Of a stretch of 64,000 bases of DNA, positions 1-13,193 are shown one piece after another. A program made the position numbers and the translations under genes. How positions within the stretch are numbered: position 1 is the first letter of the stretch; each line of letters begins with the position of its first letter. Location: NCBI GenBank assembly GCA_963971535.1, contig OZ020591.1, positions 14,849,577 through 14,913,576 on the forward strand, written 5' to 3'. Under the pieces are notes generated by a model. It was not told where the DNA came from. It did not search any database and was given only the letters and a program-made list of their open reading frames with translations. Source of the DNA: Notolepis coatsorum (lineage: Eukaryota > Chordata > Actinopteri > Aulopiformes > Paralepididae).

Positions 1-1855
1 AGGTCATAGCCCAAGCCCAGGTCCCTGAGCTTGGCTATGAGTATGGAGGGGACTATGGTATTGAATGCCGAGCTGTAGTCGATGAATAGCATTCTCACAT
101 AGTTCCCCTGCCTCTTGTCCAGGTGTGATGCTGCTGTGTGCAGCACATGGGATATGGCGTCCTCCGTGGACCTGTTGGGGCGGTATGCAAATTGCAGGGG
201 GTCCATGTTGATGGGGAGGGAGGAGCAGATGTAGCCCTTTACTAGCTTCTCAAAGCACTTCATGGCTATGGAGGTGAGAGCTACAGGGCGGTAGTCGTTG
301 AGGCAAGCAGGCTTGGATTTTTTGGGTACAGGGATAATAGTGGACTTCTTCAGGCAGGTGGGGATGACAGCCTGTTCTAAGGACAGGTTAAATATGTCAG
401 TGAATACTGGGGCCAGTTGGTCGGCACAGACTTTTAGGACGCGGCCGGGGATGCCGTCTGGACCTGCTGCCTTCCTGATATTCACTTTTTTAAAGGTCCG
501 CCTCACCTCATGCTCTGTTACCCTGAACACTGCGCCTCCATCAGCAGCCGACCCCCCCCCCCCCCCATTGCCGAGGCTTGTGAGCTGGTGTTGTTATTAC
601 CAGCATCAAACCTCGCATAGAAGGTATTGAGGTCATTTGCTAAGGAGATGTCACTGTTCAGTTTGAGGGAGGCGCCTTTGTAGTCTGTCATCGTTTTGAG
701 ACCCTGCCACATAGCTCTAGAGTCAGCTTGTTCAAACTGGAGTTCAATTTTATCCCTGTAGCGTCGTTTGGCCTCTGACACTGTCCTCCTTACGTTGTAT
801 CGCGCCACCTTGTGGTCATTCATGTTGCCTGCCTCTAGGCCGTCGTTGTATGCTTTGGTGCGCTCTCTCAGAGCTTCACGGACGGATTTGTCTACCCAGG
901 GTTTTTGATTTGGGTAAACTTTCATTTTGGTAGTGGGGATTGTTTCTTTCACCCTAGTACAAACATAGTCCAGCACTGTCTCCGTGTAGACATTAATGTT
1001 ATCTGTGTCGCGGAACACATTCCAGTCTGTGTGGTGAAACACTGACCGGATCGTCTCCTCTGACGTCACATCCCATTTCTGCACCTCTCGCGAGACTACG
1101 GGAGTACTTTTAATTCTCTGTCTGTACTTTGGTGAAAGAAAGATGGATGCGTGATCTGACTTACCAAAGCCACTATCAGAATGAGCCTTGTAGCCACCTT
1201 TAAATTGCGTGTAACAGTGATCTAGGATGTTACCGCCTCTGGTGTTGCAAGTCACATGCTGATAGAAGTCAGGCAATACCTTTCTCAGATTGGCGCTATT
1301 GAAATCTCCCAGAACTAAAATGGCGGCGTTAACATTCGCCACTTGGATTCTATTTACCTCGTCGTGTAGTCTGGAGAGCGCAACCTTGTTGCTGGCTTGC
1401 GGTGGAATATACACTCCGACCAGGACGATCGCCGTTAACTCCCTCGGGAGGAAGAAAGGACGACACTTGATGGTTATATATTCCAGTTCTGGGGAGCAGT
1501 GGTTGGATAATTCCTTCACGTTAGTTGGATCACTCCAATTTTTGTTAAACATGAAGGCAATACCTCCTCCACGTTGTTTACCGGACTCTGCTGATGTCCG
1601 ATCCTTGCGATGGATAAAGAAGTGATCAGCCGGTTGAATTGCGTGGTCTGGGACGTCCGGCGTCAACCACGTCTCGGTGAAGCAGAGGACGTTGCAGTCC
1701 CTAACGTCTCTTTGATATTGAATCCTTGCTCGGATGTCATCCAGTTTATTGTCAATTGATTGTACATTGGCTAGCAATATACTGGGCAGTGGTGTACGGT
1801 GGCGTCTGGATCTCAGCCTGTTACGGATCCCAGCCCTCTTCCCTCGAGGTAAAGA
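1..1855 (-). mobile_element. L2/CR1-type LINE, minus strand, cut by window edge
   Basis: Read on the minus strand this is a non-LTR retrotransposon: an APE-type endonuclease followed by the start of reverse transcriptase. The RT part (about 1-500) carries the family pattern [26 protein letters not shown] and [11 protein letters not shown], then leaves the window. The endonuclease frame opens by about position 1845 with a basic stretch before LANVQSIDNKLDD. The element sits immediately downstream of TRIM exon 3, where later TRIM exons would be expected. The clade (L2 versus another jockey-group lineage) is inferred from the RT wording only. The same family is present in plus orientation at 59.4-62.8 kb. 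Confidence 0.85.
518..1777 (-). pseudogene. LINE ORF2 endonuclease and linker, frameshifted before RT
   Basis: The 419-codon frame encodes an exonuclease-endonuclease-phosphatase domain that nicks target DNA for target-primed reverse transcription. Visible motifs are FTETWL (metal-binding Glu), GVYIPP, LVLGDFNSA (catalytic Asp/Asn) and FGKSDHASI (catalytic Asp-His near the domain end). The linker continues through QKPWVDKSVREALRER and a basic YNVRRTVSEAKRRYRDKI segment. A 14-base C run (G on the coding strand) at about 553-566 shifts the frame, so RT at 1-500 is not joined to it. The listed start is internal: the frame is open upstream to about 1845. Loss of the joined product implies a dead copy. 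Confidence 0.8.
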
Positions 1856-1926
1856 CAGATCAAGTTAAACACTACTAAACATCCTCAGGATCATTCCCTA
1901 TGAACTGAAGAGAGACCAGTCCTGAC

Positions 1927-2157
1927 CTGCAGAAAGGAGATGTCTTCAGCTCTCAGGTCCTGCTCTACGACTCTGATTGTGTCTGAAAGGGTTGACATCT
2001 CTCTGCCCAGCCCCTCAAACTTCTTCTTTATTGTCTGACTCTTCTGCTCCTCTTCCTCCTTCAATGCAGCTACCCTGGCCTCCTCTTCCTCGTGAAGAAA
2101 CTGGCGAAGCTTCTTAAACTCCTCCTTAATCTGCTTCTCTGTGTGCAGGGCCTGGAC
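1927..2157 (-). CDS. TRIM-family gene, coiled-coil exon (third exon found)
   Basis: This is a 231-bp exon (77 codons, phase 0 at both ends) on the minus strand. It starts after acceptor AATATCCAG and ends in CTGCAG before donor GTCAGG. The translation begins [20 protein letters not shown], continues through a charged [19 protein letters not shown] helix and ends RAEDISFLQ. It matches the long coiled-coil exon of fish TRIM proteins of the A33 / nuclear factor 7-like group, where it drives dimerisation. The phase fits the exon at 2301-2396 exactly. The PRY/SPRY exons that normally follow are not seen; an L2-type LINE begins within about 70 bp. They could lie beyond the left edge. Confidence 0.8.
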
Positions 2158-2300
2158 CTGGATATTATGGGGTTAAAAATCATGTCTCTCCCACAATGGA
2201 CTACAAATGTACAATAGGTCACTTATTTTTACTGTGTGCAGGTTGAGTGCAGCTACAACCTTACAGTAAATAATTTATCATTAATACTGAATATTTGTAC

Positions 2301-2396
2301 CTTTAAGTGTTTTGCTGTGCTGTCGCATGTTTGTGTGACTTCTTTAAAGACCTGTAGCTTGTCGCGTAAGGTCTTCAGTGGAGCCTGGAGCTTCTT
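2301..2396 (-). CDS. TRIM-family gene, 96-bp coiled-coil exon (second exon found)
   Basis: A 96-bp, 32-codon phase-0 exon on the minus strand, between acceptor CATTGCAG and donor GTACAA. It reads KKLQAPLKTLRDKLQVF, then KEVTQTCDSTAKHLK. A 96-bp exon at this place is characteristic of TRIM genes: it joins the B-box to the main coiled coil. It splices in frame to the B-box exon ending SEDHK (10,664) and to the next exon beginning VQALHTE (2,157). There is no internal stop and both splice sites are intact. Confidence 0.8.
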
Positions 2397-2464
2397 CTGC
2401 AATGGAATTAATTCATTCATTATACATTTCACTTGAAAGATGCAAGTCTCCCCCCTGAGGATTG

Positions 2465-2610
2465 TTGTGCTAGTTACTGAAAAATAGTAACTCAGTTACT
2501 TTACTAGTTACTTCATTTCAAAGTAACTTCGTTACTTTACTAGTTACTTACACCCAAAAGTAATGAGTTACTGTGAAAAGTAACTAAGTTATTTAAAAAA
2601 ATAAATAAAA
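2465..2610. repeat. AGTAAC/GTTACT-rich repeat
   Basis: Short alternating direct and inverted copies of AGTAACT / AGTTACTTTACTAGTTACT. Similar AGTAACGGTAACAGCGTTACT sequence occurs at about 4490-4535, beyond the palindrome. The two could be the ends of one DNA element interrupted by later insertions. The family is not identified. Confidence 0.4.
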
Positions 2611-2857
2611 TTGCTCCCGAGTCCCATGCCCCAGATACTCAAAATCGGTTGATCAACTTGACAGTTTCCATTCACATCACTGAACTCTGCTAAGCAATGT
2701 GGTCTAGATACAAACACAAATCTGACACAAACAAATGTTGTCCCGAGTCCCGATATAATAAGAAATGCGCCGGTTGAAGGAACAGCCTAGACAGTCTCCT
2801 CCCCACCGCATGTATATATTCCCTCCCCGCCGTATGGATATTTCTCTCCCACCCACG

Positions 2858-3449
<592 letters not shown>

Positions 3450-3458
3450 CACCCACCC

Positions 3459-3797
3459 ACCCCCTCCTAATGTACATACATACATAATGTACACCCCATC
3501 ATATGTATATACTCTGTCAGGATCTAGGGGTAACAGTACTATATATTTGAATACCGTTTATGTCACAAATGTATCAGTACTAAATACATATATGTCCCTA
3601 TGCCATAAATGTCATGTATGTTGTGTATGTCATAAATGTCTATATGAATTGAAAATGGGGGACCCTGATGGAAACAAGACACACGTCTTTTTCAGGTCTG
3701 CATCCCCTTAACAATTGTGTGTATTGAGCCGTACTGTATTGTACCCATTCTGCAATCTGTTAAATAAAGTTTTCATTCATTCATTCATTCATTCATG
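3459..3797 (+). mobile_element. 5'-truncated LINE, 3' UTR only
   Basis: Matches the 3' ends of the LINE copies at 28.5-28.9 kb and 38.0-38.2 kb: shared TGAATTGAAAATGGGGGACC, CTGCATCCCCTTAACAATTG and CCATTCTGCAATCTGTTAA, then AATAAAGTTTTCA and an (ATTC)n tail. It begins ten bases after the hAT element ends. There is no coding sequence. Confidence 0.85.
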
Positions 3798-4116
3798 TCG
3801 CCGGAGCGTTTCATTATAACCATCTTGCAACGTTGTTTAAGATATCAATCAAAGCATTGCAACGTTAGAATAGTTAGGATATCAATTGTGCATGAAAGGA
3901 CTATATTTATATTGTTTGATTAGTATTATGAGATTCCCTGGCAGATTTCGTACAGTCAAAATCCGTTGATCAACTTGAGTTTCAGTGAACACATTGCACT
4001 CACCAAAGTCTGCGGTGGTCGAGATGTAACGTTAGTCCAGCTGACTCCAGCAGCCCCTCAAACATGTTCTTTATCTCGTTTCCATGTTGTATATTAATTA
4101 TCTCTCCAAGTAGTTG
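3798..4116. other. Non-coding stretch
   Basis: No coding signal. The sequence around 3955-4015 (GTTGATCAACTTGA...) is related to 2640-2700, so both may belong to one older repeat split by the hAT and LINE insertions. A short minus-strand similarity to the TRIM coiled coil near 4050 is too weak to call. Confidence 0.4.
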
Positions 4117-4491
4117 CTAAATGGTTTGTTAGTTCGTTACTGCGTTCTTTTTATGTAGATTCATAGCGAGCGTCCTCCTGACTCCTGTTTGATTTCGCCT
4201 GCGTTTGTTTTGATTTCTAGAGAGCGTCTATTACTTTCCTTAGCCGCATTTCTGGCGGACACTCTCTGATTGGCCAGTGGCCACTGACTGACGCTCTCTG
4301 GTCAGAGAACGTCAGAGAACGTCAGTCAGTGGCCAATCAGAGAGCGTCCGCCAGAAATGCGGCTACGGAAAGTAATAGACGCTCTCTATAGTAAACAAAA
4401 CAAACGCAGGCGAAATCAAACAGGAGTCAGGAGGACGCTCGCTATGAATCTACATAAAAAGAACGCAGTAATGAACTAACAAACCATTTAG
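4117..4491. repeat. Large near-perfect palindrome, arms about 180 bp
   Basis: The left arm from CTAAATGGTTTGTTAG and the right arm ending CTAACAAACCATTTAG are reverse complements with few mismatches almost to the centre near 4304. Arms contain GCGAGCGTCCTCCTGACTCC and the CTCTGATTGGCCA motif that recurs at 11.7 and 12.15 kb. It resembles a fold-back DNA element. Most ordinary MITEs have much shorter terminal repeats. Confidence 0.9.
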
Positions 4492-4544
4492 TAACGGTAA
4501 CAGCGTTACTGAATTTAAAAAGTAATGCGTTAGAGTTTCAAGTT

Positions 4545-4757
4545 CAAGTTCAAGTTTCTTTAATAGTTGTCATACAGAAGTACAGAATACTTTCATACAA
4601 AATGCTTCTTACTGTTAAGCTCCAGAGACTGTGCTAGACAAGATAGTATCAAATAACATAGTATAGCATGTAATTTAGAAGTAGAAAATTAGGTCACAGT
4701 GTTCAGTATAGACATATGTACAATGTTCGATGCAGAATAGACGTAACTGATGTGTAT
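4545..4757. repeat. Dispersed repeat, copy 1
   Basis: About 200 bp from the TTCAAGTTTCTTTAATAG region to GCAGAATAGACGTAACTGA, repeated with small differences at 7285-7495. The family is unclassified, possibly a retroposon 3' end. Confidence 0.75.
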
Positions 4758-4978
4758 ATCAGTGGTGGGAGTCAAACTCTGGAATTATCTTTATAATGAG
4801 TTGAAGTACTGTAAAAATATTTTCCAACTTAAAAAGACAGAACAATGAGAACATATGAACAGCAGGTATACATTTCTCTGTATCTCATTTTATTTATTTT
4901 TAGTTTTTTCCTCTTTTCCATGCATCTGAGGCTCGTGACGCAGGTTTTTTTTTATTTATTTTTGTATTGGTATCTAGC

Positions 4979-5104
4979 AATATTATTATTGTTATTATTA
5001 TTACTGTTATTATTGTTATTATTATTCATGGTCATATTATCATTATTATTATTATTATTGTTATCATAATTATGGTAATGATTATTATTATATTATTATT
5101 ATAT
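4979..5104. repeat. Imperfect (ATT)n microsatellite
   Basis: Interrupted ATT/GTT triplets over about 125 bp. Leu- or Ile-rich frames across it are artefacts. Confidence 0.9.
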
Positions 5105-6318
<1,214 letters not shown>

Positions 6319-6320
<2 letters not shown>

Positions 6321-7284
6321 CTGCGGCAGGTGGCCAGGAGCGTGCAACAAGACGGTATAAAGACGGTATTTCATTAGCACTAAAGGTGAGTTTTCCTTAT
6401 TGTATCAGAAACTTCAGAATGTCATCTTTCAAAAGAGACCAGGCTCATGCATGTGGTATAAGTATAAAGTATAGTATTTTGGTTTGGTCCTCAAAAAACG
6501 AAAACTAATTGTGCTCGTCACCAATGCAAGAGGCTGCCATCTCGACTCCCGGAGAGTCAGCATTGCCTTGGCTCGGGCTGATCGCTATACTAACTCGTAA
6601 CGTGTATTTTCAATAGATTCTATGTAGCTATTAGTCTCAAGTTGTATAGTGGACAGCTACCTTCACTCTGCTTGTGATAGTCACACGTTTCAAAAGTTCA
6701 TTCAAGGATTTGGAGACGGAGTCAGCGCTACTGGTGAAAACGGTCTGACCGTTGCTTTATTGGAATATCCAACAGCTTAATTAATCAGGTTTACAGCATC
6801 AATTATTTCTATCTATTAACCGCTCGTCAGAAGAGTCTCCTCGGTTGGTGGCGTCTCTGTTCTCGTTCAGCGCTGGAGGGGTTCAGGTCCGAGTCTCAAG
6901 CTGCTTTTCCTTCTCCGTCTCCGCTGGTGTAGTTTTTCGTCTCAGCGCTTCCCCTTTTCAATGTCCCTGATCTGTTGTATATATAGGACTCAAGACCCAT
7001 CCCCCAGTAATCGAGTCTCTGGGATGTGATGTCACATTCCAAAGACTCCAGCATTCTCCTGATTGGATTAACGCCCTGTGTTGGCTGTCTCTGTGGAGAC
7101 AGCCTATTTTTGGCCTGGGCCGTTTTCTGAATAGAAATCAAAACTAGTTTGATTATAATCTTTTGTGGCAGTACAGTTCAACATTTTCACTTTCTATCAC
7201 ATGAAGCATTTTCATACATAGAATACATTCTGCTATCTATACATTTTTCCATATTCTCAGCTTTGTAACCACATTACTACTGTT
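6319..7284. other. Unassigned stretch, possible LTR-like segment
   Basis: No gene seen. Around 6690-7150 a TATATATA box (about 6977) and TGTGATGTCACA are arranged like a retroelement LTR, and TTTATTGG near 6755 would be a minus-strand AATAAA signal. I could not find matching TG...CA ends or a target-site duplication, so it is only a candidate. Confidence 0.3.
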
Positions 7285-7495
7285 AGTTTTCAAGTTTTCT
7301 TTAAGAGTTGTCATACAGAAGTACAGAATACTTTCATACATAAATGCTTCTTACTGTTACTCTCCAGAGACTGTGCTAGACAAGATAGTATCAAATAACA
7401 TTGTATAGCATGTAATTTAGAAGTAGAAAATGTGGTCACAGTGTTCAGTATAGACATATGTACAATGTTCGAGGCAGACTAGACGTAACTGAGTT
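7285..7495. repeat. Dispersed repeat, copy 2
   Basis: Second copy of the 4545-4757 repeat in the same orientation; it shares GTCATACAGAAGTACAGAAT and GTGCTAGACAAGATAGTATC. The match ends at the GACGTAACTGA end. Confidence 0.75.
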
Positions 7496-7909
7496 ACCAT
7501 TTAATATACAATACTATGCAGTGTACTGATTAGGTTAGGTTGATAGAATGAATTCTTAAGAGAAAACAATAGTGTTTTATTTAAGAAGCAATGCATCAGG
7601 AGAAAGGCAATACTGTTGTTTAATATACCAACTAATTGAGTATGGTTGTTTCGTTCACTTTGCTTTAGAGTGTTATTACCAAATTTGTTTTATATCATTA
7701 ATGATACTTTATGCCTTCATCAGTGTCCAATTCGTCTCATCCTTGGTACTATGTTGCTTGCGTTTTCTTGCTGTTTTTCCCTACATTTATCTTTTAATTA
7801 ATAACTCTTTCGTTTGGAGTTTTAGCTTTTTGCTCAGTTGTAAATGCTTAATGTATGTTCTCCCCAGCTGCCCCTTTCTATTTTCTCCCCAGCCCCAGGT
7901 TGTCTAACT

Positions 7910-8503
7910 CAGTGGTTCCCAAAGTCGGGGTCGCGACCCAAACGTGGGCCGCGAGCAGCCACGGATGGGCCGCGAGATGATAAAAAATAAATAAAAAAAA
8001 AATAAATAAAAAAAAAACATTATTTTTTATTTTTATTTTTTTATTTTTTTTGTCAGGTCACTGAACTTAGAAGCAGGCCAGGACAGTGTTTCTAGTTGTA
8101 TTCTAAAATTCTATTATATTGTATTCTAAAATGTGACTATATGGTTTTATATTAACTTAATAAATAAACAAAAACGAAAAATCTACTTATTTCAACGAAC
8201 ATTTCAAACTAAATAACAGATTATGCACATAAAACGCTGAAAACAACCGAAGCAACAATAGTATTTTAATGAGGCTATTATTATTATCATTATTATTTTG
8301 CAACAAGTTAGCCCTCTCATAAATAGCACATATAAATGAATAACTAACTTGAACTAACTTAATAGGATTGAAGTGATATTTGGCTTAAATAATCGGTCGC
8401 CTGGAAAAAAAAAAAAAAAAAAAGGCCAGACGATGTGCATTGGGCCGCGGCTCTCTGACGCCTTATTTTCTGGGCCCCGGCCTGAAAAGTTTGGGAACCC
8501 CTG
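7910..8503. mobile_element. Non-autonomous hAT element, 594 bp
   Basis: Ends CAGTGGTTCCCAAA and TTTGGGAACCCCTG are inverted repeats. Exact 8-bp target-site duplication GTCTAACT at 7902-7909 and 8504-8511. The inner GGGTCGCGACC and GGGCCGCGAGATGAT are typical of this widespread hAT group. A/T runs inside; no transposase. Confidence 0.93.
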
Positions 8504-8917
8504 GTCTAACTCAATCAACCGCATCCTGTCTTCACTGTCTTTTCTAAGTTATATGAGGTGCCTGTTGGTGCTTATTATCTTTAACAACCTTTATCTCCTT
8601 CCTGACAGAAGGTTTTCTGAAAAAGGGGGCTCTTCTCACAATGGTCTGTCCGCTTTGACCCTAATAATACACAAAACCCCTCCTTCCTGTGTCCGGAGGG
8701 GCAGGTTTTATGACGTTACTGACTTTTTACTGTGTTGGGTGTGGAGAGATTGTAATCTCACCCTAAAAGGTTCCATTCTCTACCGCTTACCCCTGCACTG
8801 CCTATTTTTGACTAGCGAGCGTATTTCCTCTTTAACAGCTGTGAATATATTTCTCCTTAAGAACCTAATCTTACTGTACCGTACATTTTTTATTCAATTA
8901 ATTTACGACACTCGTTT
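8504..8917. other. Stretch without recognised features
   Basis: Moderate-complexity sequence between a hAT and a SINE. The long plus frame running through it crosses both repeats and is not a gene. Confidence 0.4.
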
Positions 8918-9290
8918 GGCTGAGTTAGGGGGAGGGAAGCCGTGGGTGGGTCGTGGGCGTTGTGGACAGCGACCCCTACAGTTCGGTCGGGGCGCCTGCA
9001 CAGCGAGGGTAGGATCTGGAGGGAGGTAGTGTGACCTTCCACACGTTACACTCTCCCGGTGAGAATCTGCGCGGCCAGGCTGGCTGCCGGCTGGCTGCAC
9101 ATGTGTCGGAGGAAAGCATGTGACAGTCTCCGGCCTCCCGGACCAACAGTAGGGGGGGGGGGGGGGGGTGCGCAACAACCAGGAAGGGGGTTGGGAATTG
9201 GCATAACGACTAACAGTGGGATGGGAGAAAAATCGGAAAAAGGAGGGGGGGGGGAGATTAAAAAAATAAATAAAAAATTGCCAATTTTGG
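8918..9290 (+). mobile_element. SINE, 5'-truncated
   Basis: The body matches the complete SINE at 23,860-24,329: GCGTTGTGGACAGCGAC-type core, then CGCCTGCACAG, a GGGAGAAAAAT-type region and an A-rich tail. The tRNA-like head is missing and a G run lies at 9150-9168. Frames on both strands here are artefacts. Confidence 0.7.
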
Positions 9291-10663
9291 GGGCGCCTGT
9301 TAAGAGGTTAATGCAGGTCGATGTCAACCAACAACTCTGTGGTGGCCTCATGCTAAGATGTGTACTGTACTGTACTTTAGTATAACTACAGTATGACTAC
9401 TATAGGGCAGTGCAGTATCTGTGATCTCCTAATAAAACAAGTCATTAGAATAATATAAGCCTACTGTTCATTCATTACGCACGTAGACTGTGTCTGTGTG
9501 TGTGTGTGTGTGTGTGTGTATTGTTGTTGTATTGTTTAATATAAATGCATTTTTTATTCCAATCCCGATTTGTATTTGAGATTCCCAAATCCCATCGGAC
9601 TTGACTTCTTCATGTACCTCAATGAGTGTAATACCAGCATTCAACTGTATGCGCCACAGCGGTTTCTATCATCATCATCATCATCACCACCCACACTATG
9701 CATAAAATATATAGGTCCGCGGAGAGGCACGCTGAGGAGGCCGTGCAAACTGCAATGGAATATGGGGCATCTATCTCTCTTTACCTAATGTTTTGATTCT
9801 ATCCTGACATTTTTCAGTTGGAAGGGCATTCTATATGCGTAATGGTAAATTTTTTTAAAATAAATCTTATTTATATATATATTTTTTTTGGCACTTTTTT
9901 ATGATTTTATTTTTCAAAAGGGCAGGTGCTCAAGCACCCCTTGGGCTCTATGTGTGCACGTGCCTGCTGGGTGGGTTATGTCGTGGGCCAAATGGACATA
10001 CGATCTACCAGATGGCAATCAAATAATTGGAATATTCTTTTTGGAATCCCACCGGCCACAGGTAAGAGCAATTTAACGTCAATTTCAGCTTGATTGTGCC
10101 TTGTTTTCATAGCCATCGCCCTGATCAGCGTACGTTGTTGTACTAAAAAATGCCGTTATTGACAATCAATTAATCAGAAACGACCCCCCCCCTTTCATGA
10201 ATTCACGATGGAACATTATATACCGATCATATGCATTTGAATTTTTTATTGTAGCGTGGGACAAAATGCCAATGGATTAAGTATAATATATACGTCGTTG
10301 GCTATTACTAGCCTCCCGCAGGAATTACCCTAAACCGCTCTAAAACCATACTTATATTCACCACGGTATAAAACGGGAATGTATGGATGGAAAAATTATT
10401 TCTTTTTCACATCTTGAACGATAGATACTCGATGTCAAATGGGCCATAGTATTGCATCCATAGCTATAAAATAGAATATAGTTATAGCCCTGCAAACAAG
10501 GTGAGTGACTTTAATGCGTGGCAGCACATAGCCATATCCCATTCCAAACGTGGCAAAGAAAGAGTTAACAACGTGACAAAACTGTAAATTAGTATAATTA
10601 CTCTGTGTATTTATTGTATAATTAAAGATTGAATAAATTAATATAATAATGATTTTGCCATAC
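9291..10663. other. Intronic stretch of the TRIM gene, little recognised
   Basis: Contains a short (GT)n at 9495-9518 and an ATC triplet run at 9667-9687. No coding exon or complete mobile element is recognised. Confidence 0.4.
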
Positions 10664-10852
10664 CTTGTGATCCTCCGAAGCTTCATCTATGGGGCAGCAG
10701 TCATGGCTCTTGTGGTTTTTGGAGGACTGACACACCACACAGATGGGCTGGTGGTCATCCAGACAGAAGAGCTTGAGCTTCTCACCGTGCAGACTGCAGA
10801 GCACCATTTTGTCACTCAGTAACACTCCCTCCTCTGGAAAGCTCCCTAAAGT
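10664..10852 (-). CDS. TRIM-family gene, B-box exon without a visible RING
   Basis: The minus-strand reading frame contains a B-box-2 zinc-binding module: [20 protein letters not shown] followed by [16 protein letters not shown], with the C-x2-H, C-x2-D, C-x2-C and H/H ligand pattern. It ends ASEDHK at a good donor (AAG/GTATGG) in phase 0, matching the 96-bp exon 8.3 kb away. Upstream the frame is closed by TAA at 10,853-10,855, and I find no RING Cys/His pattern in the next few hundred bases, although TRIM genes usually encode RING and B-box in one exon. The upstream limit given is the last open codon; the true start (ATG at the conserved Met, or acceptor TTTAG at about 10,848) is uncertain. 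It may be a RING-less paralogue or a decaying gene. Confidence 0.7.
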
Positions 10853-11700
10853 TTACTTTAACTTTAGTTGTAAACTTACTTAGATTCAGTCAGCAGCTGA
10901 TTGAAGTCACTGTTTGATCACTATTCCTTCTTGTGTTTGTCTAAAGCTAGTCCTACTCCTTCAGTACGAGCTGTGGGTTTTATCTGGAGTCTTTTACAGC
11001 AAGCGGGTGAATCTCAGCAATGAGGAGTGTAGAAACACTGATTATTACCTGTATACAGGGCCGGATTAACGACCCGGCCGACCGGGCCGCGGCCCGTGGG
11101 CCTCTAGTGATGAGGGGCCTCAAAAAAAATAAAAATAAATAAAAATAAAAGAAATTATTAAAAAAACAATTTTATTTATTTATTTTGGAGGCCCCAACAT
11201 TTTTATTTTTTTTATTTTTTACTTAAATTGTTTATTGTTTGAGGCCACTCGTCACTATAGAGGCCTTTTGGAGGCCCCTCGTCACAAGAGGCCCCACATC
11301 TTTTTTAATTTTTTTTTAACTTTAATTTTTTATTTTTTTGGAGGCCCCTCGTCACTAGAGGCCCCAAATATTTGTTTATTTTTTTTTAACTTTTATTTTA
11401 AACTTTTTTGGATGCCCCTCGTCACTAGAGGCCCCACATTTTATTTTTTTTCTTATTTTGGAGATCGATGTCATACTGTGACACTGAATGAAAACATATT
11501 TCATCAACTAAAATATTTTAGTCAACAAAAATATTTCATCAACTAAAATATACAGTACGTCACACCCTGCCGTCTGCAAGTGGCTAATCTTGAGTATTTT
11601 TTCTCCTCTTCATAAGAGTTTGAGGTTTTCCGTTTGAGGTAAAAACAGCAATAAAAAGTCAAAACTTGCATCTCCACATCCCAGCCCCGACGCCTGAATA

Positions 11701-11985
11701 CTTTTACCAACGGATTTCCAGTTCCGCGTTCGCGTTCTGCGCTCTGATTGGCCACTGACGTTTCTGGTAGCGCCAATCGTGTGACGCCTCTTTCTTTCAC
11801 TGGTTAAGCTTGGCACTCTTTCGAAGTTGGTTAAGGTTAGAGTTTGTCTTAGAGCAGGGCGATAGAACACCAGCCCTGATTCCATACTCTAACCTTAACC
11901 AACTTCAAAAGAGTCGCCTAAGAAACGTCAGTGGCCAATCAGATCGCAGAACGCGAACGCGGAAATGGAAATCCGTTGGTAAAAG
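11701..11985. repeat. Imperfect inverted repeat inside the hAT element
   Basis: The left arm from CTTTTACCAACGGATTTCCA pairs with the right arm ending ATCCGTTGGTAAAAG. Both contain the GCGTTCTGCG...CTGATTGGCCACTGACG block. The inner part (AACCTTAACCAACTTC) has a third copy at about 12,290-12,310. Confidence 0.85.
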
Positions 11986-12111
11986 AATAGACACAGCCCC
12001 GACACGAATAAGGCAGATTGGGATCATTATTCATGACAGACAGCATGGACCCGTCGGTGCTGATAGCGGATATCATCGAGCTCCCCCTAGTGACTAGGGC
12101 CCTAGGGGGCA

Positions 12112-12395
12112 TTATTTCTAAACCTAGCCGCATTTCTGGCAGACGCTCTCTGATTGGCACTGACTGACGCTCTCTGATTGGCCACTGACATGTTTGCCCA
12201 ATCGCGTGACGAGCTGTGTCTTTGCCCATTTCCTCGTCAAACAGCCTGCAAACTACCTGGCGTTCTATCGCCACGCTCTAAGACAAACTCTAACCTTAAC
12301 CAACTTCGAAAGAGTGCCAAGCTTAACCAGTGTAGAAACAGGCGTCGGCCAATCAGAGAGCGTCTTGCCAGAAATGCGGCTAGGTTTAGAAATAA
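12112..12395. repeat. Inverted repeat, arms about 50 bp
   Basis: TTATTTCTAAACCTAGCCGC at the left and its reverse complement at the right (ends GCGGCTAGGTTTAGAAATAA). Arms run into CTCTGATTGGC / CCAATCAGAGAGCG, related to the 4.3-kb palindrome. Confidence 0.85.
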
Positions 12396-12740
12396 CGCGA
12401 CTCCACACTACACACTAGTAAAAAAAATAAAAGAGATACGAAAAAAAAATATATATAATCAGATCCTCATACAGCGTTTACTTTCACAGCATCTATACTA
12501 GTATCATCTCATCTCTTCTCTATCTATTTTAATTAAATTTTTTGCATTGCAAATTGTTTGATAATGAGGGGTGAGAGACGTTGAGTCTACGTGACACTGA
12601 CGTCCAGGTCCAGGGGTCACTGTCAGGTCAGGTCAGGTGACCACTGATCGCGAGAATTGCACTTGCAAGTTGATCAAGTAGGCTAAGACTCGTCTCGAGT
12701 AGTACTGTATGATCAATTGAGACTGTGACACTCAAAAAAC

Positions 12741-13193
12741 ATGGATAAAAAAGTAAAACGGTGGGAAAGCGGAGCTGCTAAGTTAAAGTCTAAACAGGAA
12801 AGGGACAGAAAGAGTGTGTTACTTTGGCAAAGCATACCAACTATCGCTACTTTTTTCACCCCGTCAGGTAAGGAGGAGGATAGCCCCCTGGCTAGCACTA
12901 GTAGCAGCAACGTTAAAGAGGCTGAGCCAGGCGCCGCGGGCAGAAAGGACGACAATGCTAACGTTGTTATTATTATTGATGCTAGCGACAGAGAAGAGGA
13001 AGCGGCAGCCTCTAGTTCAACTTCAGCCGGCCCACCACCACCAGTGGCTGACGCCAGTGCCACCTGTTCGTATACGCCCGCCGCATCTCCACAGCCCAGC
13101 CCCAACACCAACACGAATGAGCTGGTTCCTCCTCCTAATACAAGCCTGGTATCCACTACAGTTGAAACAAATACAAGCCGGGGTTACTATTAG
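12741..13193 (+). pseudogene. hAT transposase N-terminal exon remnant
   Basis: The 150-codon frame starts with a good ATG after AAAAAC. The N-terminus MDKKVKRWESGAAKLKSKQE and the SIPTIATFFTPSGKEED segment resemble the start of hAT transposases of the zinc-finger-MYM-1-like group, in which a basic K/R-rich head precedes a SIPKLT..FF..S motif and a long Ser/Thr/Pro-rich linker. The rest is low complexity (SSSTSAGPPPPV, PQPSPNTNTNE). BED/TTF zinc finger, catalytic DDE residues and dimerisation domain are missing. It is best read as a leftover first exon in an internally deleted element. Function is inferred, not proven. Confidence 0.55.

Noticed and set aside
4030..4085. Another TRIM coiled-coil exon on the minus strand
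   Set aside because: Only a dozen residues (KNMFEGLLES) resemble FEGLGREMS; no splice sites or longer match.
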